DNA of 19,830 nucleotides from Methanoculleus sp. UBA374 (GTDB lineage Archaea; Halobacteriota; Methanomicrobia; Methanomicrobiales; Methanoculleaceae). A model generated the notes under the pieces. That model made no database searches and was not told where the DNA came from. It saw nothing but the letters and a program-made list of their open reading frames with translations. The stretch spans positions 133,518 to 153,347 of the forward strand of contig DAYL01000013.1 in the NCBI GenBank assembly GCA_002508705.1. The letters run 5' to 3'. The translations under genes and the position numbers were made by a program. Shown piece after piece: positions 14,751-19,830 of this stretch (its first letter is position 1; every line of letters begins with the position of its first letter).

Positions 14751-15494
14751 TTACAGGTACCCCATCAATTTGGGTAGTAATACCAACAACATCATGAATA
14801 CAATCAAACCTGCGACCAGTCCGTACAGGATGCCGATATCGCGTCCGATCTTTCTTCCGACACGCTGGGCAATCTCTGCATCGACGAACTCGATCTTCTC
14901 CTCGATGGCGTTGAGCCGTTCTTCGATCTCAAGGAACTGCGGGTTCGCGCCTGCAACGGCAACTCCCGTTGTGCCGGCACCGCCCGCTTCCTTGACCTCG
15001 ACGACCATGGGTTCGGCCGAAAACGCACCGGGGTCTCTGGCCTTGAGTTCATCGATCTTGGCCTTGATGGTGCCCATGTCCTCGGTTTCCATGATGTTGA
15101 CGACCTCGACCTGGTCCTGGAAGCGCTTGATCGCTTCATCGGAGAGGTTCTCGATGAACGGGATGGCTCCCTGGGCCCCGACGATCTTGCCGCCGGCGAC
15201 TCCGCCGGAATGGAGGGCCATAAAACTCTGACCGGACAGGTGTCCCTTAACCTCCGTGCCGCAGCAGAGGATGAACCTGATGTTTGGGTCGGAGATGACG
15301 TTTGCGATGATCTTCTCAAGGCCGAGGTTCTCGGTCTTGCAGGACCCGGTGATTGCCGCTCCGGCATCGCAGATGCCCTGTTCGTCGAGATGGGAACCCA
15401 TGGTGACGACGCCGACGCAACTCTGTGGATCTCCCGTGTGGAAGTCGCCCTGAACGATCGGCCATCCGCTGGCCGGTGATTTTTTCTCGGCCAT
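14751..15494 (-). CDS. MtrA corrinoid domain fused to MtrG-like membrane segment (second MtrA copy)
   Basis: A 247-residue protein. Residues 1-174 are a full MtrA corrinoid-binding domain, including [12 protein letters not shown] with His85, equivalent to the lower cobalt ligand of MtrA. After a [10 protein letters not shown] linker, residues 186-247 match Mtr[38 protein letters not shown] and a single C-terminal membrane helix. It lacks the C-terminal helix of MtrA itself and sits exactly where mtrG is expected, between mtrF and mtrH. No other mtrG is present in the operon. It is therefore best read as MtrG carrying an added MtrA domain. The start follows the mtrF stop by one base, with GGGGGCGATC as ribosome binding site. 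Confidence 0.9.
   Translation of the reverse strand: MAEKKSPASGWPIVQGDFHTGDPQSCVGVVTMGSHLDEQGICDAGAAITGSCKTENLGLEKIIANVISDPNIRFILCCGTEVKGHLSGQSFMALHSGGVAGGKIVGAQGAIPFIENLSDEAIKRFQDQVEVVNIMETEDMGTIKAKIDELKARDPGAFSAEPMVVEVKEAGGAGTTGVAVAGANPQFLEIEERLNAIEEKIEFVDAEIAQRVGRKIGRDIGILYGLVAGLIVFMMLLVLLPKLMGYL
14973..15494 (-). repeat. Near-identical DNA repeat, copy 1 (corrinoid domain of the MtrA-MtrG fusion)
   Basis: Codons 1-174 of the fusion gene match codons 1-174 of mtrA (15918-16439) without gaps. The proteins differ at 12 positions by my alignment (2, 24, 49, 66, 69, 92, 96, 100, 129, 131, 132, 165). The DNA is also nearly identical at silent sites; 15001-15060 and 15946-16005 differ at two bases. 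Similarity ends abruptly after the GGAG codons. Confidence 0.85.
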
Positions 15495-15495
15495 G

Positions 15496-15708
15496 TTAGA
15501 TCGCCCCCAGCATCAGTGCCGGAATCACGATCAGGAGCATGGCTACGGCGAGCCCGACTGTGAACCCGATGATTCCCATGCCCATGATCCCGGATTCGAG
15601 TTTGTTCGTGCGGGCAAGGATCTGTGCCTTGTACCGGATGGAGTTCATCATTGCATTGATTGCAGCCATCCGGATGGGGCCTGCTGCCTGTGTAGTTTCT
15701 TCTGCCAT
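15496..15708 (-). CDS. mtrF: Tetrahydromethanopterin S-methyltransferase subunit F
   Basis: A 70-residue subunit with a short soluble N-terminal part and one membrane helix at about 42-67. Segments [20 protein letters not shown] and [12 protein letters not shown] fit MtrF, which resembles the N-terminal part of MtrA/MtrB-associated small subunits of the Mtr membrane complex. The ATG at 15708 has GGGGTGAG (15713-15720) just upstream. It stands between mtrA and the MtrA-MtrG fusion, as in the standard operon order. Confidence 0.92.
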   Translation of the reverse strand: MAEETTQAAGPIRMAAINAMMNSIRYKAQILARTNKLESGIMGMGIIGFTVGLAVAMLLIVIPALMLGAI

Positions 15709-15713
15709 TTATC

Positions 15714-16439
15714 TCACCCCAGCAAGATGAACCCCATAATTACGAACGAGACGATGAGGCCGATCATGAGCCCCTCGATCTTACCCGAGTAGACACCGGC
15801 GGCAAACCTGTCGCGGTAGCCGATATCGGTGACCATCCGCTCGATGACTTTCATCCGTGCGTGTATCAGTGCCAGTTCTCCGGTGAGCGGCTGCACTTCG
15901 CCGGTTGCTTCTTCCTCTCCAGCACCGCCCGCTTCTTTGACCTCGATGACCATGGGTTCAGCCGAAAACGCACCGGGGTCTCTGGCCTTGAGTTCATCGA
16001 TCTTGGCCTTGATGGTGCCCATGTCCTCGGTTTCCATGATGTTGAGGATCTCGATCTGGTCCTGGAAGCGCTTGATCGCTTCGTCGGAGAGGTTCTCGAT
16101 GAACGGGATGGCTCCCTGGGCCCCGACGATCTTGCCGCCGGAGACACCGCCTGCGTGCAGGGCTATGAAACTCTGGCCGGACAGGTGTCCCTTAACCTCC
16201 GTACCGCAGCAGAGGATGAACCTGATGTTGGGATTGGAGATGATGTTTGCGATGATCTTCTCAAGGCCGAGGTTCTCGGTCTTGCAGGACCCCGCGATTG
16301 CCGCTCCGGCATCGCAGATACCCTGCTCATCGAGGTGGGAACCCATGGTGACGACGCCGACACAACTTTCTGGATCTCCCGTGTGGAAGTCGCCCTGAAC
16401 GATCGGCCATCCGCTGGCCGGTGATTTTTTCTCAACCAT
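15714..16439 (-). CDS. mtrA: Tetrahydromethanopterin S-methyltransferase subunit A (corrinoid protein)
   Basis: The canonical MtrA: 241 residues, a soluble cobamide-binding domain (1-174) and a single C-terminal membrane anchor (about 218-240). Its corrinoid carries the methyl group from MtrH to coenzyme M, and the conformational change is thought to drive sodium export by Mtr[13 protein letters not shown] contains His85, the cobalt ligand equivalent. The linker is acidic ([15 protein letters not shown]), followed by [23 protein letters not shown], typical MtrA. The ATG at 16439 follows GAGGTGA (16444-16450); an in-frame GTG at 16448 lies inside that site and is rejected as start. Confidence 0.96.
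   Translation of the reverse strand: MVEKKSPASGWPIVQGDFHTGDPESCVGVVTMGSHLDEQGICDAGAAIAGSCKTENLGLEKIIANIISNPNIRFILCCGTEVKGHLSGQSFIALHAGGVSGGKIVGAQGAIPFIENLSDEAIKRFQDQIEILNIMETEDMGTIKAKIDELKARDPGAFSAEPMVIEVKEAGGAGEEEATGEVQPLTGELALIHARMKVIERMVTDIGYRDRFAAGVYSGKIEGLMIGLIVSFVIMGFILLG
15918..16439 (-). repeat. Near-identical DNA repeat, copy 2 (corrinoid domain of mtrA)
   Basis: Partner of the repeat at 14973-15494, same orientation, offset 945 bases. Between the two lie the C-terminal anchor of mtrA and the whole of mtrF. Recombination between the copies would delete those or make a single chimera. Confidence 0.85.
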
Positions 16440-16449
16440 GTTCTTCACC

Positions 16450-16734
16450 TCACAGCAGTCCTAATACGACGACACCGGCAACCAGAAGGCCAATTGCCAT
16501 GCCGTACCAGAATGCGGTCACGCTTCCGGCGATTTTCAGAACACCCTCCCTGTTCGGGAACGATGCGAGGAAGTTGCCCTCTCCGGAGAGCATACCGACC
16601 AGGTCGTCGGTGATCTTCTCGAGTTCCGCTACCTGCTCGAGCACGGGGGTGTACGAGACACCGGCGGTGGTGACGACGCCGACTATCGGGTCGGCAACCA
16701 GCCCGAACTCAGGCAGTACCTGAATGTATGCCAT
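16450..16734 (-). CDS. mtrB: Tetrahydromethanopterin S-methyltransferase subunit B
   Basis: A 94-residue Mtr complex subunit. It begins [21 protein letters not shown], typical of MtrB, has a short helical middle ([16 protein letters not shown]) and ends in one membrane helix (about 71-94). GGGAGGTG (16741-16748) precedes the ATG. The stop codon of mtrC ends directly before its start, with no gap. Confidence 0.94.
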   Translation of the reverse strand: MAYIQVLPEFGLVADPIVGVVTTAGVSYTPVLEQVAELEKITDDLVGMLSGEGNFLASFPNREGVLKIAGSVTAFWYGMAIGLLVAGVVVLGLL

Positions 16735-17586
16735 TCAGGCACCTCCCTTTGGCTCAAGGATCGGCTTTGCGTCGAGCCATGCATAGGCATCACGTTTTGC
16801 AAGCGCGATGTACTGCGTGTAGGTGTAGATCCACCCGATGACCGAGACCACCAGCGAGACGAGAGCGGGAAGGAATTCGATGAATGCGAACGAGATGACT
16901 GCAATGGGGATCATGGAGAGGAATCCGCATTCTGCAGCGAGCATCAGCGTCCGGTCCTGCTTCTCCCCCGGCCCGAGGCAGGCGTTGAAGGAGTGCTGGA
17001 TGGCGATGGCGCCGAGCATGAAGATGACGGCAATGATGCTGCCACCGATGAGAGAGTATTCGTAGGTCTGCACGGTGAACCCGAGGATCGCGATCTCACC
17101 GGTGATCATGCCGAGGAACCCGAACGTTCCGCAGGCCATGGCTGCGAGGCCGAGCACGGTCATCGCACCGACGACTGCAAGTTCGATCAAGGAGGTGACC
17201 ATGACCGGAATGTCCATCCGGACTACGTGGTTTGCCATGATCCCGGCGACCGCACCGATGATCGCGGCGATGATGATCGTCACGATAGGCGCGAAGATGC
17301 CGGTCGTGGCTCCGAAGAGCGCGGCGATGACGCCGGACCCGAGCGCGATCATACCCGCCGACGGGACACCGGTGCCGAGACCGTAACTGCAGAGGTACTT
17401 GATCGTGTCGGTACCCCAGAGGAGTGCGGCCACGGCGGCGAGTCCGCCGAAGAACGAGAAGTACTGGGTCTGGGTGACCTCATTCAGGAGCGTCAGATAG
17501 ATGAAGACGAGCGATCCCACGAGCCCGTAGATCAGGATCCGGTTGTGGGGGATGCCGCCTGCTCCTACTTCAACTTTAACCGTCAT
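16735..17586 (-). CDS. mtrC: Tetrahydromethanopterin S-methyltransferase subunit C
   Basis: A 283-residue integral membrane subunit with about seven or eight hydrophobic helices. With MtrD and MtrE it forms the membrane core; recognised segments include GTDTIKYLCSYGLGTGVPSAGM and GVIAALFGATTGIFAPIV. Near residue 200 GAIAIQHSFNACLGPGEKQDRTLMLAAECGF is family-typical, as is the closing TYTQYIALAKRDAYAW. The start abuts the mtrD stop. A Gly/Ala-rich make-up fits tightly packed helices. Confidence 0.95.
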   Translation of the reverse strand: MTVKVEVGAGGIPHNRILIYGLVGSLVFIYLTLLNEVTQTQYFSFFGGLAAVAALLWGTDTIKYLCSYGLGTGVPSAGMIALGSGVIAALFGATTGIFAPIVTIIIAAIIGAVAGIMANHVVRMDIPVMVTSLIELAVVGAMTVLGLAAMACGTFGFLGMITGEIAILGFTVQTYEYSLIGGSIIAVIFMLGAIAIQHSFNACLGPGEKQDRTLMLAAECGFLSMIPIAVISFAFIEFLPALVSLVVSVIGWIYTYTQYIALAKRDAYAWLDAKPILEPKGGA

Positions 17587-18438
17587 TTAGAATACCCCCA
17601 CCAGTTCGAGCAGCGCGATCGAAAACATGCCTGCAACGGCGGATGCCACGGCGGCTGCAATGACCGCTCTCGGGAACCGCTTGAACTTGGGGTCGTGCGG
17701 CCCCTCGATCGTACCGGTGATGTTGTATGCGGAAAGCACGGCAACGATCAGGAATATGCCAATCGTGAAGACACCGGCAAGCGAGACGGCGACGGGTGCA
17801 ATCTGCTCGACCGTTGTGCTCAGGATGACGGGCAACTGTGTCTGGTAGACGCTGAGGAGCTCGAGGTAGATGAGCGTTCCGCCGAGGCCGCCGAGTGCGC
17901 CGCCGACGACGCCGCCGATCCAGGACGTGAACGGGAGACCGTGCCCCTCGGTACCCTGGCTCTTGTACTCGGGGAAGGTGTCGCCCGTGATCGGGTCCTT
18001 TGCGACCTTACCGGAAGCTGCCGGGATGCCCATGCCGAAGACGTAGATGATGTTGACCATCGTACAGGTGATTGCCATCAAGAGTCCGCCGCCGACCGCA
18101 CCGCCGGCGAGAGCGATACCGAACCCGAGCGGGGCGGCCCACGCTCCGCCGAAGAGTCCGGCAAGGCCGGCACCGGCGGCGAGCATCGGCACACCGGTCG
18201 CAATACCGGGCGCCTGTCCCATTGCTGCGGGCGCACCGCCGACCGGGACGAAGTGGACGCCGAACCCGACCAGGACGCCGCCGATGATGATGCCGATGAC
18301 GGCAAGCACTCCGGTCATCTGTATCAGGAAATAGGCGAGCACAATCGCGACGATGATAAGTAGAATGCTGATAACGAGGCCCATCCCCGTCGGGGGCTGG
18401 ATGCCTGAAGTCTGTTTTGGTCCGCCGAGCGCCGTCAT
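17587..18438 (-). CDS. mtrD: Tetrahydromethanopterin S-methyltransferase subunit D
   Basis: A 283-residue membrane subunit, six or so helices, Gly/Ala rich. The segment IIIGGVLVGFGVHFVPVGGAPAAMGQAPGIATG and the DPITGDTFPEYKSQGTEGHGLPF loop are classic for MtrD. The soluble loop probably faces the cytosol near MtrA/MtrH in the complex. The first 25 residues (ALGGPKQTSGIQPPTG) are polar. Its ATG overlaps the mtrE stop by the ATGA arrangement, implying coupled translation. Confidence 0.95.
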   Translation of the reverse strand: MTALGGPKQTSGIQPPTGMGLVISILLIIVAIVLAYFLIQMTGVLAVIGIIIGGVLVGFGVHFVPVGGAPAAMGQAPGIATGVPMLAAGAGLAGLFGGAWAAPLGFGIALAGGAVGGGLLMAITCTMVNIIYVFGMGIPAASGKVAKDPITGDTFPEYKSQGTEGHGLPFTSWIGGVVGGALGGLGGTLIYLELLSVYQTQLPVILSTTVEQIAPVAVSLAGVFTIGIFLIVAVLSAYNITGTIEGPHDPKFKRFPRAVIAAAVASAVAGMFSIALLELVGVF

Positions 18439-19337
18439 GATGATGCCTCCTCAGAAGGAGCTGTGTAGGGCCCGAAGGTCTTTCTTGCCCAGACCTCGAT
18501 GTAACGGTCGATGATGGCAAAGATCAGGATAATAACGATACCGACGATGACCGCTCCCCATCCGGCGGCGAGCGGCTCGAAGACCACGGTACGCCAGAGT
18601 TCAAAGAAGACGATCAGACCGAAACAGATACCCGACGCAGGGCCGCCGAGTTTCGCGCTGAAGAACCCGTTGTCAAGTGAGTTTCTCTGTCCGGCCTCGG
18701 CGTAGCGGACGATGTTGCCGGATGCAGAGATCGGGACACCGGCTCCGAACTTCTGCTCCTGGTACTGCCGCTCTTTTCCGTAGAACGGGTTACCGGTCGC
18801 CGACCCAGCTGAACCGAGTGCGATACCCCATACGAGCCCGAGAAGCGGGAGCGGGAAGGGGTGGCCGAGCGCGCTGATGATCAGGTGACACATCGCGACG
18901 GTGGTGAAGATGGCCACGAACGCATGCGCCATGGTCACGGTTGTCATCGACTTCAAGATGTCGATATAGACCGGCTGTCCGAATTTTGCGAGACTTGCAG
19001 TACGGCCGAGGTATGCGGTTGTCGCATAGATGCCCTGCACGAAGACCGCGAGAGCGCTCCCGAGCACAATTGCAAGTATCGGGTTTATCTGCATCGCCAT
19101 GAATGCCCAGGCAAGGCCTGCACCCAGAGCAACCCACAGGCCGTACGCGGGGGGTTCACCGGCAACTGCCTTGTTAAAGATGCGGTGAATATACCCCATT
19201 TGCGGAGCGAGCTGAACCTGAGAGTTCGGGTCACCCTGTGATCCGATGTCAGACTCAGTGTCTTCCGCAGCGCCGGCAACGGTTGCAAGAGCACCTGCCA
19301 ATGCGGTAATGCCGATGCCAAATATAATCTCTTCCAT
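18435..19337 (-). CDS. mtrE: Tetrahydromethanopterin S-methyltransferase subunit E
   Basis: First gene of the mtr operon; 300 residues. MtrE is the large membrane subunit thought to contribute the sodium path. An N-terminal helix is followed by an acidic soluble loop (EDTESDIGSQGDPNSQVQLAPQMGYIHRIFNKAVAGEPPAYG), a strong family mark, then several helices and YGKERQYQEQKFGAGVPI, then a last helix and a charged tail. AGGAGG (19345-19350) lies 7 bases before the ATG. Upstream lie a hairpin and a TATA box of its own, so mtr can be transcribed apart from mcr, though read-through from mcrA is possible. Confidence 0.96.
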   Translation of the reverse strand: MEEIIFGIGITALAGALATVAGAAEDTESDIGSQGDPNSQVQLAPQMGYIHRIFNKAVAGEPPAYGLWVALGAGLAWAFMAMQINPILAIVLGSALAVFVQGIYATTAYLGRTASLAKFGQPVYIDILKSMTTVTMAHAFVAIFTTVAMCHLIISALGHPFPLPLLGLVWGIALGSAGSATGNPFYGKERQYQEQKFGAGVPISASGNIVRYAEAGQRNSLDNGFFSAKLGGPASGICFGLIVFFELWRTVVFEPLAAGWGAVIVGIVIILIFAIIDRYIEVWARKTFGPYTAPSEEASS

Positions 19338-19352
19338 TCAGCATCCTCCTCT

Positions 19353-19367
19353 GGCGCATTTTGCGCC
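19353..19367 (-). other. Stem-loop in the mtrE leader
   Basis: GGCGCA (19353-19358) and TGCGCC (19362-19367) pair perfectly across a 3-base loop. The hairpin sits 2 bases upstream of the mtrE ribosome binding site in the predicted 5' leader. It could influence translation or protect the 5' end; there is no T run after it on the minus strand, so it is not a terminator for mcr. Confidence 0.55.
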
Positions 19368-19417
19368 GGAGCTGTAAGTTCAAAACCTTTTTGGTTCATT
19401 TAACAGTTGTTTATGAC

Positions 19418-19443
19418 TTAATTAAAGGTTTCGAAAAGTTTCG
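19418..19443 (-). promoter_or_regulatory. Promoter of the mtr operon
   Basis: On the minus strand CGAAACC (19427-19433) followed by TTTAATTAA (19418-19426) is a good BRE/TATA pair, predicting a start near 19395 and a leader of about 58 bases. CGAAAC occurs again 10 bases upstream (19438-19443), and GTTTCG in opposite orientation at 19456-19461; these may be protein-binding sites. Confidence 0.6.
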
Positions 19444-19509
19444 TCGATATTGGAGCGAAACGTTAAAAATCGACTGGGAATACCCGTATTAGTCATTCCT
19501 GGTTACTCT

Positions 19510-19523
19510 AAATAAAAAAAAAT
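19510..19523 (-). terminator. T-tract terminator after mcrA
   Basis: A run of nine T on the minus strand (19514-19522) followed by ATTT lies about 11 bases past the mcrA stop. It would end, or weaken, transcription from mcr into mtr. Confidence 0.6.
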
Positions 19524-19533
19524 TGTGTTGGGT

Positions 19534-19830
19534 CTACCGGGCCGGGATGATGAGCGAGCGCTCGCCGGCGGGCATAAACTCGCGGATTGCACCCTTCGCG
19601 AACTCGCGGCGCGGTTCGGAGAAGTCGAACTTCAGGGCCGGGTCGGCGAAGCAGATCTTCACCCGCGGGTCGAAGCACCACGCATCGCCGCGGCCGTAGT
19701 GGGCGCCCGCGACGATTGCGGCGTACTCACCCTGGTGTCCGACGTTCATCGCGTAGTTCGGGTAGTTCGGGCCGCGGACCTCGCCGATCGCGCCCTCGTC
19801 TCCACGGATGGAGAGCGAGTTTGCGGAGCC
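19534..19830 (-). CDS. mcrA: Methyl-coenzyme M reductase alpha subunit, C-terminal part (truncated by window)
   Basis: Only the last 98 residues are in the window; the gene continues past base 19830. The visible part reads [20 protein letters not shown], then [39 protein letters not shown] and [13 protein letters not shown], the well-known end of McrA. Mcr reduces methyl-coenzyme M with coenzyme B to methane using coenzyme F430, the last step of methanogenesis. Its position just upstream of mtrE on the same strand is the mcr-mtr arrangement known in several methanogen orders. Whether this is the Mcr or the Mrt isoenzyme cannot be fully settled from this end alone, but adjacency to mtr favours Mcr. 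Confidence 0.95.
   Translation of the reverse strand, partial: GSANSLSIRGDEGAIGEVRGPNYPNYAMNVGHQGEYAAIVAGAHYGRGDAWCFDPRVKICFADPALKFDFSEPRREFAKGAIREFMPAGERSLIIPAR

Noticed and set aside
16993..18363. Very long plus-strand open frame (456 codons) opposite mtrC and mtrD
   Set aside because: Its product is full of Asp, Glu, Arg and His as expected for the mirror of Ala/Gly/Val codons; the minus-strand mtr genes are certain.
1..19830. Search by eye for CRISPR arrays, insertion sequences, tRNA or rRNA genes
   Set aside because: No regular spaced repeats, transposase-like proteins or cloverleaf signatures were seen. A covariance-model scan (tRNAscan-SE, Infernal) would be needed to exclude small RNAs.

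Overview
The window is chromosomal DNA of a hydrogenotrophic methanogenic archaeon. It carries the end of mcrA and a complete mtr operon, plus A-type ATP synthase subunits, archaeal-type nucleotide kinases, a SelB-like factor and a PGF-CTERM protein. High GC, gene content and protein style point to Methanomicrobiales, probably Methanoculleus or a near relative. That assignment is my inference from family knowledge, not a search.

Layout. (1) 1-1924, plus strand: adenylate kinase adkA, an EMC3/YidC-like membrane insertase (DUF106) and cytidylate kinase cmk, a known archaeal group downstream of the secY ribosomal operon. (2) 1921-3703, minus strand: A-type ATP synthase subunits D and C, without the catalytic subunits next to them. 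(3) 4060-6864, plus strand: a complete ECF-type vitamin/micronutrient importer (S component, fused double ATPase, EcfT), preceded by a 356-base intergenic stretch with a strong TATA element. (4) 7093-7491, plus strand: an unrecognised small protein. (5) 7498-9383, minus strand: a cell-surface BtuF-like binding protein and a TIM-barrel isomerase/endonuclease-like protein. (6) 9488-12401, minus strand: BtuC-like permease, BtuD-like ATPase with an extra C-terminal domain, and a JAB/JAMM-like protein, all overlapping by ATGA. Blocks 5 and 6 together form a cobalamin or iron-chelate importer; the two promoters carry similar AT-rich palindromes. (7) 12554-13519, plus strand: a SelB-like translation factor with a ruined GTPase site. 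(8) 13698-19337, minus strand: the mtr operon in the order E-D-C-B-A-F-(A'G)-H. (9) 19534-19830, minus strand: the C-terminal end of McrA, running off the window.

The physiological core is methanogenesis. Mtr moves the methyl group from tetrahydromethanopterin to coenzyme M through a corrinoid on MtrA while pumping sodium ions; Mcr then releases methane; the A-type ATP synthase uses the ion gradient. A corrinoid importer would fit, since Mtr needs a cobamide, but the substrate is not shown by sequence.

The most striking point is in mtr. There is no stand-alone mtrG. Instead a second, nearly identical copy of the MtrA corrinoid domain is fused to an MtrG-like segment, and the normal membrane-anchored MtrA is also kept. 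The two corrinoid domains differ at only about 12 of 174 residues and are also very similar in DNA, which suggests recent duplication or gene conversion. Other points of note are the asymmetric, half-degenerate ECF ATPase, the paired palindromes of the BtuCDF locus, the JAB protein in that operon, and the degenerate SelB-like factor. I saw no tRNA, rRNA, CRISPR array or insertion sequence.
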